Source: JBBSIN01 sp038232055 (lineage in GTDB: Bacteria > Actinomycetota > Actinomycetes > JADGOV01). Taken from it: a stretch of 23,453 bases of DNA. A model generated the notes under the pieces. It was not told where the DNA came from. It was given only the letters and a program-made list of their open reading frames with translations, and did no database searches. Of this stretch, positions 7,358 through 14,973 are shown in pieces; position 1 is the first letter of the stretch, and every line of letters starts with the position of its first letter. The stretch spans positions 1 through 23,453 of the forward strand of contig JBBSIN010000037.1 of NCBI GenBank assembly GCA_038232055.1, written 5' to 3'. The position numbers were made by a program, and so were the translations under genes.

Positions 7358-7480
7358 GGGTTGTGTGTCGCAGCTGGCCCGGCCGACACACAACCTCATC
7401 CACCGGTGGTCGATATCGTGCACCGTGTCCGGATTGGGCATCGGGTTGTGTGCCGTAGCCGATTGACTCGACACACAACC
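7358..7480. repeat. two tandem hairpins built from four copies of a 12-bp arm
   Basis: The arm GGTTGTGTGTCG occurs at 7359-7370 and, with one mismatch, at 7444-7455. Its complement CGACACACAACC occurs at 7384-7395 and 7469-7480. Each pair is separated by exactly 13 bases, and the two pairs are exactly 85 bases apart, so this is a duplicated inverted repeat. The 13-base loops differ in sequence, and so does most of the DNA between the pairs. The last arm abuts the truncated end of the IS630 pseudogene. Bases 7158-7357 show no gene or other structure that I can support. Confidence 0.85.
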
Positions 7481-8089
7481 GCCACGGCTCGACCTGTGAT
7501 CGAGGGCGAAGTAGCGCACAGTGCGGTGAACTGGGCCTCGATCCGGTTCAGTCAGGAGCCGTAGAACGGGACGTAGGTGAGCTCGACGCAGTCCGTGGCG
7601 GCCCACGCGCCGACCCGGGAGTCACTCCTGGTGGAAAGCTGCGGGCTGATGTTTTCGAGCAAGATCGCGCTGCGCACGTGCGGCGGGTGCAGCGAGCGTA
7701 GGTAGCGGCAGAACGCGAGTACTCGCTGCGACCCTTGCGGGTCTTGATGTGTCGGTAGAGCCGGTCGGTAGACAGGTCGCAGCCGGCGAGCAGGTGCCGC
7801 ACCCCGTGCGGGCGTTTGCACGTCGGCCGCCGCCGGCGCCGGCATGGGTGCTGTTGTGATCCTCGGCCGGTCGCCGCCCGCGCCAACTGCCAGCCCGGGT
7901 GCGGTTGCAGGTTCAGCAGTCCGAACTCGTCACCTTCGTGATCATTGGCACGTCCATGCCCTGCGCGGAACGCAGCACCATCTGCGCCCGCCGCCAGGTC
8001 ACCACCGAACCGCAGCTGTGCCGCACGATGCGCAGCAGCCTGTTTTCCTTGTCATTGTCGATCTCCCGAACGCGAACCCGCTCGGCCAT
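7481..8089 (-). pseudogene. decayed IS630 family transposase
   Basis: Reading the minus strand from ATG 8089, the frame gives MAERVRVREIDNDKENRLLR and then VVTWRRAQMVL, the start of a common actinomycete IS630 transposase. At about 7931 it jumps directly to DEFGLLNLQPHPGWQ, so roughly 100 residues normally between these motifs are deleted. The frame then shifts at about 7720, between HIKTRKGR and LAFCRYLRSLHPP. It meets an in-frame TGA at 7552-7554, where the family has Trp before LNRIEAQFTAL. It shifts again near 7515 before RYFALDH. The C-terminal end is missing and the homology stops at the hairpin repeat at 7480. The gene cannot make an active enzyme and belongs to a different IS630 branch from the copy at 1-1057. 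Confidence 0.88.
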
Positions 8090-8200
8090 CGCCGCTCCCG
8101 GGAAGACAGGAACCGACGACCGAAGCCTGATATCAACACCCGCAGAAGCGTGGGACCCTCGGCGTGTCACAAAACGAGGTGATCGTTCCAAGCCGCGGCA
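8090..8200. other. non-coding remnant upstream of the transposase pseudogene
   Basis: This stretch separates the decayed transposase start from the DUF3159 stop codon. It probably includes the outer end of the dead IS630 element, but I cannot identify a terminal repeat. A short dyad AACGA/TCGTT (about 8174-8188) is present; no open frame here resembles a gene. Confidence 0.4.
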
Positions 8201-8800
8201 CTAGGTCGGCGGTCCCGTGTTCTGAGGCGTACGCCGGATCGCCGCCGCGGTCACGGCGAGCGCCGAGAGCGTCAGGGGCCAGCCCATCGCGAGCTTGGCG
8301 GCGGCCAGCCAACCGGCGTGACCGGCCAGGTAGAGCGCGCCCTGGACGACGGCGCGGGCGAGGAACACCCCAGCCCAGAGCGCGGTCGTCGCGACGGCGA
8401 CGCGACCTTCCGGCGCCGGCCGGCCGAGCGAGCGGACCAGGACGCCCACGAGCGGTCGGCGAAGGGCGATCGAGACCAAAAAGGCTGCGCCGTACGCCGC
8501 ATTGACCGCGATACCGGGCAGGAAGAAGCCCTCGGTCTTGCCGAGGCGCAGCGCGACCAGCGCCGAGACCGCCACGCCGAAACCACCGGAGATTGCGTAG
8601 CGCAGCGGCTCGCGGCGCAGGAGACGGGCGAGGAAGAGCGCCGCAGCGAACGCGAGCGCGACGATGACTGCGGCGCGCAGCGTCGTCAGCGCGGCGACGA
8701 CGACGAAGACCAGGGCGGGCAGGCCGGAGTCGATGATCCCCCGGACGCCGCCGATCGCCTGAGCCAGGACCGTGGGCCCTGCCTGCTCGGTCGTCGACAT
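8201..8800 (-). CDS. DUF3159 family integral membrane protein
   Basis: The 199-residue protein matches the actinobacterial DUF3159 membrane family of unknown function. It begins MSTTEQAGPTVLAQAIGGVRGIIDSGLPALVFVV. It has about six hydrophobic segments arranged in pairs, with the conserved-looking stretches TEGFFLPGIAVNAAYGAAFLVSI and RPLVGVLVRSLGRP between them. The ATG at 8800 is preceded only by a weak GGCGGT; an in-frame ATG further upstream would reach into the divergent dehydrogenase gene and is less likely. It is transcribed away from the 3-hydroxyacyl-CoA dehydrogenase gene, with 46 bases between the two starts, so their promoters must overlap. Confidence 0.85.
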   Translation of the reverse strand: MSTTEQAGPTVLAQAIGGVRGIIDSGLPALVFVVVAALTTLRAAVIVALAFAAALFLARLLRREPLRYAISGGFGVAVSALVALRLGKTEGFFLPGIAVNAAYGAAFLVSIALRRPLVGVLVRSLGRPAPEGRVAVATTALWAGVFLARAVVQGALYLAGHAGWLAAAKLAMGWPLTLSALAVTAAAIRRTPQNTGPPT

Positions 8801-8808
8801 ACCGCCAG

Positions 8809-8825
8809 CGTACGGGCGCCGTACG
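8809..8825. promoter_or_regulatory. 7-bp palindrome in the divergent promoter region
   Basis: CGTACGG (8809-8815) and CCGTACG (8819-8825) form a perfect inverted repeat with a 3-base spacer. It sits in the 46-base gap between two divergent genes, a position suited to an operator for one or both. No regulator for it is known from this window. Confidence 0.4.
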
Positions 8826-8846
8826 CCGTTCTGGGAGACTTCGCCC

Positions 8847-10517
8847 ATGGCTCGGGACTTCCAGACGGTCGGTGTGGTCGGTCTGGGCACCATGGGGGCA
8901 GGCATCGCTGAGGTGTTCGCCCGCTCTGGGCTGGACGTCGTCGGTGTCGAAGCCGACGAGGCGGCGCTGGCCCGCGGCCGAGGCCACGTGCAGCGATCTA
9001 CCGCGCGGGCCGTGCAACGTGGCCGGCTGACGGAGGCGGCGGCGGCGGCGATCCTCGGCCGGGTCACGTTCGCGACCGACCTGGCAGCGCTATCGCGAGC
9101 CGAGCTCGTCGTCGAGGCCGTTCCTGAGCGGATCGAGCTCAAGCAGGAGCTCTTCGGTCGGCTCGACGCCATCTGCCCCGATGAGACGGTGCTTGCGACC
9201 AACACCTCGTCGCTCTCGGTCACGCAGGTCGCCATGTCGACGGACCGGCCGAGCCGGGTCGTCGGTATGCACTTCTTCAACCCGGCGCCGGTGATGAAGC
9301 TGGTGGAGGTGGTCCGCACCGTCGCGACGGACCCGGCCGTCGCCGACGACATCGAGCACCTCGCGCAGCGTCTCGGCAAGACCGGGGTCACAGTCGGCGA
9401 CAAGGCCGGCTTCATCGCCAACGCGCTGCTCTTCGGCTACCTCAACTCGGCCATGAGCCTGCTCGGCGCCGGCCAGGCGAGCCGCGAGGACATCGACATC
9501 GCGATGCAGGTGGGATGCGGTTTGCCGCTGGGACCGTTCGCGCTGCTGGACCTGATCGGGCTGGACACGGCGTACCAGATCCTCGACACGATGTACCAGG
9601 AGTCGCGCGACCGCCTGCTCGCTCCCGCGCCGATCCTCGGCCAGCTGGTCACGGCCCGGTTCCTCGGCCGTAAGAGCGGCCGTGGGTTCTACGCCTACGA
9701 GAGCCCCGGCTCCGGGAAGGTGGTGGACGACGGGTCGACGAGGCAGGCGGGGGCGACCGAAGCGGAACCCCGCCCGGTGCGGCGAGTGGCCGTCGTCGGG
9801 TCCGGCACGTCAGCGCGGCAGCTTGTCGTATCGGCGACGAGTGCCGGGTTCGACGTCGTCGCCCATGACGGCGGAACGAGCCGGCTGGACGACCTCGCCG
9901 ACGTCGAGCTGGTCGTCGTGGCCGGCACGGACGCGCCGGACGCGCCGGGCGAGCTGGCGCTGCTCTCGGCTCTGGACGGTGTCGTCAAGCCAGGCACGGT
10001 GCTCGCGACAACCTCCGGCCGACCGGTCATCGACTGCGCGGTCGCGACGGGCCGCCCGGCCGACGTCGTGGGCATGCACGTGCCCGCCGTGTCGCGCGAG
10101 GGAGGGGTCGTCGAGGTCGTCTCGAGCATTGCCACCTCGCCCGACGTGATCGCGACGGCGTACGACGTCGTGCACCGGCTCGGGAAGCGCGCGGTGAGGA
10201 GTCCCGACACCGCAGGGTTCCTCGTCGACCGGCTGGTCGTGCCCTACCTCAACGACGCGGTGCGCATGCTCGAGGCCCACTACGCAAGCGCCGACGACAT
10301 CGACGCAGCCATGACGCTCGGCTGCGGCTATCCGGTCGGGCCCTTCGAATTGCTCGACGAGGTGGGCTCCGGCGTCGCGCTCGACATCCAGTGGGCGGTA
10401 TACCGACAGTTCCGTGAGCCGGGACTGGCGCCTGCCCCGCTCCTCGAGCACCTTGCCACAGCGGCCCATCTCGGCCGCCCGACCGGCCGCGGCTTCCGCG
10501 AGCGGCTCCCGCGATGA
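8847..10517 (+). CDS. 3-hydroxyacyl-CoA dehydrogenase with duplicated, partly degenerate second half
   Basis: This enzyme oxidises (S)-3-hydroxyacyl-CoA to 3-oxoacyl-CoA with NAD+, the third step of beta-oxidation. The first half has the Rossmann motif GLGTMGAGIAEVFARSG, the substrate loop ATNTSSLSVTQVA, and the catalytic stretch MHFFNPAPVMKLVEVV (H142, N145, E154). Its helical C-domain contains GFIANALLFGYLNSA and GCGLPLGPFALLDLIGLD. The second half repeats this in shortened form: the nucleotide loop is GSGTSARQ and the helical part of the Rossmann domain is missing, but GMHVPAVSREGGVVEVV (H411, E423) and a second C-domain remain. At 556 residues it matches the actinobacterial double-domain type. 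The ATG at 8847 follows GGGAGA; upstream in-frame GTG codons would overlap the divergent gene. It leads a four-gene operon. Confidence 0.9.
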   Translation: MARDFQTVGVVGLGTMGAGIAEVFARSGLDVVGVEADEAALARGRGHVQRSTARAVQRGRLTEAAAAAILGRVTFATDLAALSRAELVVEAVPERIELKQELFGRLDAICPDETVLATNTSSLSVTQVAMSTDRPSRVVGMHFFNPAPVMKLVEVVRTVATDPAVADDIEHLAQRLGKTGVTVGDKAGFIANALLFGYLNSAMSLLGAGQASREDIDIAMQVGCGLPLGPFALLDLIGLDTAYQILDTMYQESRDRLLAPAPILGQLVTARFLGRKSGRGFYAYESPGSGKVVDDGSTRQAGATEAEPRPVRRVAVVGSGTSARQLVVSATSAGFDVVAHDGGTSRLDDLADVELVVVAGTDAPDAPGELALLSALDGVVKPGTVLATTSGRPVIDCAVATGRPADVVGMHVPAVSREGGVVEVVSSIATSPDVIATAYDVVHRLGKRAVRSPDTAGFLVDRLVVPYLNDAVRMLEAHYASADDIDAAMTLGCGYPVGPFELLDEVGSGVALDIQWAVYRQFREPGLAPAPLLEHLATAAHLGRPTGRGFRERLPR

Positions 10518-10825
10518 GCCCGCGCCGCGCCCGGCGGCGCACGGAACGGGTCGGCGAGGGACGACCGCTGTTGGGCCGTCTCGCGGAGGTCGAGGAGCAC
10601 CCGGACGGCGACTGGGTCGTCCGGCCGGTCACCGGCGCGACGGCGACAAAGGGCTACCGCTGCCCTGGCTGCGATCAGGAGATCCCGCCGGGCGTCCGGC
10701 ACGTCGTGGCGTGGCGTCCGGACGACGCCGCCGACCGACGACACTGGCACAACCCGTGCTGGGCGGCCCGCGACCGCCGGGGCGTGAAGGTGCACCGGTC
10801 GAAGAACGCACCGCACTATGGGTAA
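10514..10825 (+). CDS. small basic protein with CxxC...HxxC putative zinc site
   Basis: This 103-residue protein is conserved in actinomycetes, where it is often labelled 'ATP/GTP-binding', although no nucleotide-binding motif is visible. It starts with an Arg-rich segment (MSPRRARRRTERVG). The centre has YRCPGCDQEIPPGVRHVVAW (C50, C53), followed by DRRHWHNPCWAARDRR (H79, C82), which could bind one zinc ion. The C-terminus is basic (VKVHRSKNAPHYG). The ATG at 10514 overlaps the dehydrogenase stop codon, and its own end overlaps the SDR start by 8 bases, so it is translationally coupled in the operon. Its role is unknown; the basic ends could suit nucleic acid binding. Confidence 0.85.
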   Translation: MSPRRARRRTERVGEGRPLLGRLAEVEEHPDGDWVVRPVTGATATKGYRCPGCDQEIPPGVRHVVAWRPDDAADRRHWHNPCWAARDRRGVKVHRSKNAPHYG

Positions 10826-11600
10826 CGCAGGCCCACACGGCGCGGTGATCGACCTCGCGGGCAAGACCGCGATCGTGACCGGCGCCTCACGTGGCATCGG
10901 CCGAGCCATCGCGGTCGGCTACGCGGCGGCGGGTGCCGACGTCGCGCTGATCGCGCGCTCGCCGGACGCGCTTGCCGAAGTGGGCGAAGAGGTGCAGCGG
11001 GCCGGTCGCCGTGCGGTGGTGCTGCCGTGCGACGTGACCGATCGCGACGCCGTACGCCGCATGGTTGATGCAGCCGTGCGCGGCCTCGGGCACATCGACG
11101 TCCTGGTGAATAACGCAGGCGGCACGGCGTTCCGCGCGCCGTTCACCGAGGTGCGCCACGCGGGCTGGGACAAGGTCATGCGGCTCAACCTCGACTCGAT
11201 CGTGCAGGTGACGCAGGCGGTGGGACCGCACCTGCTGGAGCGTGGCAGCGGGGCGGTGGTCGTCGTCTCGTCGGTCGCCGGGCAGGTGGCCACTCCGGAG
11301 CTCACTCCGTACGGCGCGGCGAAGGCAGCGGCGATCTCGCTGACCAAATCGCTCGCCGCCGAATGGGCCCGCGCGGGGGTGCGGGTCAACGCGCTTTGTC
11401 CTGGCTGGGTCGCCACCGAACTCTCCCGGGCGCTGTGGGACGACGAGGAGCTCTCGCGCCAGACGCTGGGTCCGGTGCCGATGGGGCGTTGGGCACGGCC
11501 GGAGGAGATGGTCGGCCCGGCGATCTTCTTGGCGAGCGACGCGGCCTCCTTTGTGACTGGGCAGGCGCTCTTCGTCGACGGTGGCATGACGGTCTGGTGA
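10818..11600 (+). CDS. short-chain dehydrogenase/reductase (SDR)
   Basis: A 260-residue classical SDR that most likely oxidises or reduces a hydroxy/keto group with NAD(P)(H). The nucleotide motif is TGASRGIG (21-28), NNAG is at 98-101, the catalytic Ser is S152, and the Tyr/Lys pair is Y165-x3-K169 (PYGAAKAA). The C-terminus has the usual PGWVATEL and GRWARPEEMVGPAIFLASDAASFVTGQALFVDGG segments; the latter is typical of FabG-like enzymes. ARS at residues 46-48 (LIARSPD) hints at NADPH preference, which is weak evidence. It overlaps the upstream small gene by 8 bases. The substrate cannot be told; the neighbouring hydroxyacyl-CoA dehydrogenase makes a CoA-ester or related intermediate plausible. 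Confidence 0.9.
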   Translation: MGNAGPHGAVIDLAGKTAIVTGASRGIGRAIAVGYAAAGADVALIARSPDALAEVGEEVQRAGRRAVVLPCDVTDRDAVRRMVDAAVRGLGHIDVLVNNAGGTAFRAPFTEVRHAGWDKVMRLNLDSIVQVTQAVGPHLLERGSGAVVVVSSVAGQVATPELTPYGAAKAAAISLTKSLAAEWARAGVRVNALCPGWVATELSRALWDDEELSRQTLGPVPMGRWARPEEMVGPAIFLASDAASFVTGQALFVDGGMTVW

Positions 11601-11617
11601 GCCGGTACGGTCGGGTC

Positions 11618-12397
11618 ATGCCGGTCGAGCTCTACTCCCGGGATACCGGCAGCGGCCCGTGCGTCCTGCTGCTTCACGCCTTTCCGCTCTCGTCCGCCAT
11701 GTGGCTGTCCCAGCGCGAGGCGCTCTCCGCGTCCTGGCGGGTCGTGACACCGGACCAGCGGGGCTTCGGCGGGTCCCCGCTCGGTGACGACCTCCCGGCG
11801 CTCGACCTCGCGGCGGACGACTTGGCAGCACTCCTCGACGCCAAGGCCGTCGACCGTGCCATCGTGAGCGGGTTGTCGATGGGCGGTTATGTCGCGATGG
11901 CCTTCTGGCGCCGCCATGCCGACCGGGTGGCGGCACTCGTCCTCGCCGACACCAAGGCCGCCGCCGACGCCGAGCCGGCGCGGCAGAACCGAAGACGGAT
12001 CGCGTCCCTCGTGGAGGCCGAGCCGGACTCGACGGTGCTCATCGACGAGGTCTTCCCGACCCTGATCGGCCCGACGACGCGCGAGCAACGCCCGCTCGTC
12101 GCCGGTCGGGTGCGCGGGTTCGTGCAGTCGGCGCCGTCAGCGGCGGTCGCCTGGGCGCAGCGCGCGATGGCGGAGCGGCCCGACTCCTTCGACACGCTCG
12201 CCTCGGTCGACGTGCCGACGCTGGTGGTCGTCGGAGAGGAGGACGAGCTCGCCCCGCCAACGGACGCGATGGCGATGACCGAGGCTATTTCCGGCGCGCG
12301 CCTGCGGCGGATCGCCGACGCTGGGCACCTTCCCGCCGTCGAGCGGCCGGCGGAGTTCAACGCGGTGCTCGTCGACTTCCTCGCCTCGCTCGGTTGA
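11618..12397 (+). CDS. alpha/beta hydrolase
   Basis: This 259-residue alpha/beta-hydrolase carries a complete triad: Ser87 in GLSMGGY, Asp209 in VVGEEDELAPP, and His237 in DAGHLPAVERP. The oxyanion region LLLHAFPLSSAMW follows the first strands, and DQRGFGGSP is typical of the esterase/enol-lactonase group. The ATG at 11618 lies 17 bases after the SDR stop, so it is probably the last gene of the operon that begins with the dehydrogenase. The family includes esterases, lactonases and C-C hydrolases. Similarity to 3-oxoadipate enol-lactonase types is suggestive only, and the substrate is unknown. Confidence 0.87.
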   Translation: MPVELYSRDTGSGPCVLLLHAFPLSSAMWLSQREALSASWRVVTPDQRGFGGSPLGDDLPALDLAADDLAALLDAKAVDRAIVSGLSMGGYVAMAFWRRHADRVAALVLADTKAAADAEPARQNRRRIASLVEAEPDSTVLIDEVFPTLIGPTTREQRPLVAGRVRGFVQSAPSAAVAWAQRAMAERPDSFDTLASVDVPTLVVVGEEDELAPPTDAMAMTEAISGARLRRIADAGHLPAVERPAEFNAVLVDFLASLG

Positions 12398-12427
12398 CCC
12401 TCGCCGGGCGTTGATCCCAACAGCTGC

Positions 12428-13024
12428 TCAGCGTGGCGAGCTGAAGCGGCGCACGGCCGCCCACGCGGCGGGGAGCAGACCCGCGGCGAGGGCGACCTTC
12501 AACAGGTCTCCGCCCAGGAAGGGCCGCACCCCGAGGGAGAGCGCCTTGGCCAGCCCGACGTCGAGGTGCAGCGCCAGCCAGGGCACGCCGACGGTGTAGA
12601 TCAGCGCCGTCCCGAGCAGCATGGTGGCGGCCGTGCGTACCGGGGTGCGGTCCGCCCCCCGCTTCGCGAGTGCGCCCACAACGGCGGCGGCGAGCACGAA
12701 ACCGACGATGTAGCCGAACGACGCCATCGCCACGCCGTGCGCATGGCCGGCGAACCACGGCACCCCAACGACGCCGGCGACCAGGTAGAGCAGCATCGAG
12801 AGCACGCCGCGAGCCGGGCCGATGGCGGCGGCGGCGAGGAGCACCGCGAAGGTCTGCCCGGTCACCGGTACGGGCGTGCCGGGCAGCGGGATGGAGATCT
12901 GAGCGGCAAGACCGACGAAGGCTGCGCTCCCGACGACCACTATGACGTCGCGCGCGGCGGCCCGCGGCAAGAGGTCGGCGAGAACCAGCGGGCGTCGGAG
13001 GGCGGCATCGCCGACGTACGTCAC
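12428..13024 (-). CDS. bioY: BioY, biotin transporter substrate-binding subunit
   Basis: The 198-residue membrane protein is the S component of an ECF-type biotin transporter. Recognisable BioY segments are ISIPLPGTPVPVTGQTFAVLLAAAAIGPARG, LYLVAGVVGVPWFAG, FGYIVGFVLAAAVVGAL and the C-terminal VRPFLGGDLLKVALAAGLLPAAW. About six hydrophobic helices are visible. The start is GTG 13024, with AAAGG about 8 bases ahead. The energising subunits (BioM, BioN) are not adjacent and must be elsewhere, or the protein works alone. Its gene is divergent from a biotin-carrying carboxylase subunit and separated from it by 126 bases, which fits supply of the cofactor. It converges with the alpha/beta hydrolase gene, 30 bases between stops. 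Confidence 0.93.
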   Translation of the reverse strand: MTYVGDAALRRPLVLADLLPRAAARDVIVVVGSAAFVGLAAQISIPLPGTPVPVTGQTFAVLLAAAAIGPARGVLSMLLYLVAGVVGVPWFAGHAHGVAMASFGYIVGFVLAAAVVGALAKRGADRTPVRTAATMLLGTALIYTVGVPWLALHLDVGLAKALSLGVRPFLGGDLLKVALAAGLLPAAWAAVRRFSSPR

Positions 13025-13094
13025 AGTGGAACCTTTCGTTTCGCGAGCCGGCTGCCCGGATTGGCCGGCCGGCGTGGGACCGCTTGCGTGGCAG

Positions 13095-13122
13095 TTGGGC
13101 GGCGATCACACTAACGTACGAT
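13095..13122 (+). promoter_or_regulatory. candidate promoter of the carboxylase operon
   Basis: TTGGGC (13095-13100) and TACGAT (13117-13122) are separated by 16 bases and resemble sigma-A -35 and -10 boxes. The -10 box lies inside the GAACGNNCGTTC-type operator. The expected start site is near 13129, leaving a short leader with AAGGGG before the ATG at 13151. Confidence 0.45.
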
Positions 13123-13127
13123 CGTTC
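13116..13127. promoter_or_regulatory. TetR-type operator, copy 1
   Basis: GTACGATCGTTC matches the consensus GAACGNNCGTTC at all but one of its ten fixed positions and overlaps the candidate -10 box. It is the most divergent of the four copies in the window. Binding there would block transcription of the carboxylase operon and possibly influence bioY, whose start is about 90 bases away. Confidence 0.6.
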
Positions 13128-13150
13128 GCACAGCGCACGAAGGGGCGACC

Positions 13151-14941
13151 ATGCTGCGCAAGGTGCTCATCGCCAACCGCGGCGAGATCGCCGTCCGGAT
13201 CATACGGGCCTGCCACGACCTCGGGATAGCGGCCGCCACCGTCTGCTCCGACGCCGACGCCGGGGCGCTGCACACCCGCCTGGCAGACGAGGTGTACCCG
13301 ATCGGCGGCCGGCGTGCCGCGGAGAGCTATCTCGACGTCGATGCGATCCTCGGTGCGGTCAAGGCAAGCTGCGCCGACGCGGTCCATCCCGGCTATGGGT
13401 TCCTGTCGGAAAGTTCGGTGCTGGCGGAGGCGGTCACCGCCGCCGGAGTCTCCTTCGTCGGGCCGCCGGCGGGCGCGCTGGAGGTGATGGGCGACAAGAT
13501 CTCCTCGCGTCGGGCGGCGGAGTCGGTGGGCGTCGCCGGCGTACCGGGGGTCTCGAGCCCCGTCGTCGACAGTCGTGAGGTGCTCGCCTTCGCCGAGGAG
13601 CACGGCTGGCCGGTCGCCATCAAGGCGGCGTACGGCGGCGGCGGCCGCGGCATGCGCGTGGTGCGCGGCGCCGGCGAGGCCGCCGAGGCGCTGGAGTCCG
13701 CCCGGCGGGAGGCGACTGCGTATTTCGGGCGTCCGGAGGTCTACCTGGAGCGCTATCTTGACCGGCCACGCCACGTCGAGATGCAGATCTTCGGCGACAT
13801 CCAGGGAAACATCGTGTGGCTGGGCGAGCGCGACTGCACCAGCCAGCGCCGCCACCAGAAGCTGCTCGAGGAGAGCCCGGCTCCGGACCTGCCGGACGAC
13901 GTACGCATCGCCATGGGGGAAGCGGCGGTAACCGTGGCGCGGGCGGTCGACTACGTGAACGCCGGCACCGTGGAGTTCCTGTACCAGGACGGGCGTTTCC
14001 ACTTCCTGGAGATGAACACCCGGCTGCAGGTGGAGCATCCGGTCACCGAAATGGTGACGGGGATCGATCTGGTGGCCGAGCAGCTGCACGTTACCGCCGG
14101 CCGGCCGTTGTCCTTCCGGCAGGACGACGTCGAGCGCCGCGGCCACGCGATCGAGTGCCGTATCAACGCGGAGGATCCGGCCGGCGGGCGCTTCCTGCCG
14201 ACGCCGGGACGCATCGCCCGCCTCGTCGCCCCGCAGGGATTCGGCACCCGGTTCGACGCCGGCTACGAGAGCGGTGACGAGGTCAGCGAGCACTACGACA
14301 ACCTGATCGGCAAGCTGGTGGTGTGGGGTACCGACCGCGACGGTGCCATCGCCCGGATGCGCCGGGCGCTCTCCGAGCTCGTCGTCGAGGGCGTGCCGAC
14401 GACCGCGCCTGCGCTGCTGGCGATTCTCGAGCATCCCGACTTCGCGGCGGTGCGGCACTCGACCCAGTGGGTCGAACGGGAACTGTCGTTGCCGGCCCCC
14501 GGAACGGATGCGCCGGTCACGGGTGGGCCGGCCGACCTCCCGGCCGCCGGCGGGAACGGCGACGGCTCCGATCGCCAGCTCGTCTGGGTCGGTGGGCGGC
14601 CGTTCGTCATCCCGATCGTCGAGGAGCGGTCGGCGGCACCCGGCTCGGCGGCCGCTGGCCGTCGCGCCCCCGCCAACGCGATGCCGGGACGCCACCGCCG
14701 TCCTGCCGCACCGCGGGCCGGCGGCTCCGATGGCGTCGTCTACGCGCCGATGCAGGGAACGATCGTCAAGCTGCTGGTCTCCGCGGGTGACGCGGTTCTC
14801 GCCGGACAAGTCGTCTGTGTGCTCGAGGCGATGAAGATGGAGAACCAGGTCGTGGCCGGCAGGGACGGCACCGTTGCCGACGTACGGGTCAGTGCCGGCC
14901 AGTCCATCGCCTCCGGCGACGTCGTCGCGGTCATCAGCTGA
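13151..14941 (+). CDS. acyl-CoA carboxylase alpha subunit (biotin carboxylase plus BCCP)
   Basis: This subunit carboxylates its own biotin with ATP and bicarbonate and passes CO2 to a carboxyltransferase. It has a biotin carboxylase N-domain (LIANRGEIAVRIIRAC, HPGYGFLSE) and an ATP-grasp domain with the Gly-rich loop KAAYGGGGRGMRVV (from K158). The catalytic stretches are ERDCTSQRRHQKLLEESPAP and EFLYQ...FLEMNTRLQVEHPVTE. A Pro/Ala/Gly-rich linker (about 450-525) leads to a biotinyl domain (528-596) with the EAMKM site, biotin on K562. The length of 596 is usual for the actinobacterial fused form. The ATG at 13151 follows AAGGGG. Its probable partner is the carboxyltransferase gene at 16401, two genes downstream. 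The substrate is decided by that partner, not by this subunit. Confidence 0.95.
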   Translation: MLRKVLIANRGEIAVRIIRACHDLGIAAATVCSDADAGALHTRLADEVYPIGGRRAAESYLDVDAILGAVKASCADAVHPGYGFLSESSVLAEAVTAAGVSFVGPPAGALEVMGDKISSRRAAESVGVAGVPGVSSPVVDSREVLAFAEEHGWPVAIKAAYGGGGRGMRVVRGAGEAAEALESARREATAYFGRPEVYLERYLDRPRHVEMQIFGDIQGNIVWLGERDCTSQRRHQKLLEESPAPDLPDDVRIAMGEAAVTVARAVDYVNAGTVEFLYQDGRFHFLEMNTRLQVEHPVTEMVTGIDLVAEQLHVTAGRPLSFRQDDVERRGHAIECRINAEDPAGGRFLPTPGRIARLVAPQGFGTRFDAGYESGDEVSEHYDNLIGKLVVWGTDRDGAIARMRRALSELVVEGVPTTAPALLAILEHPDFAAVRHSTQWVERELSLPAPGTDAPVTGGPADLPAAGGNGDGSDRQLVWVGGRPFVIPIVEERSAAPGSAAAGRRAPANAMPGRHRRPAAPRAGGSDGVVYAPMQGTIVKLLVSAGDAVLAGQVVCVLEAMKMENQVVAGRDGTVADVRVSAGQSIASGDVVAVIS

Positions 14942-14973
14942 CCGTCCAGCCGATCAACCCCGGGAGAACGCCG

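Noticed and set aside
7358..7480. CRISPR array or integron attC site
   Set aside because: Only two inverted pairs exist, with no run of evenly spaced direct repeats, no cas genes, and no integrase or attC core motifs.
13106..14809. 567-codon open frame antisense to the biotin carboxylase gene
   Set aside because: The plus strand encodes an unmistakable carboxylase over the same bases, and the antisense product has no recognisable motif.
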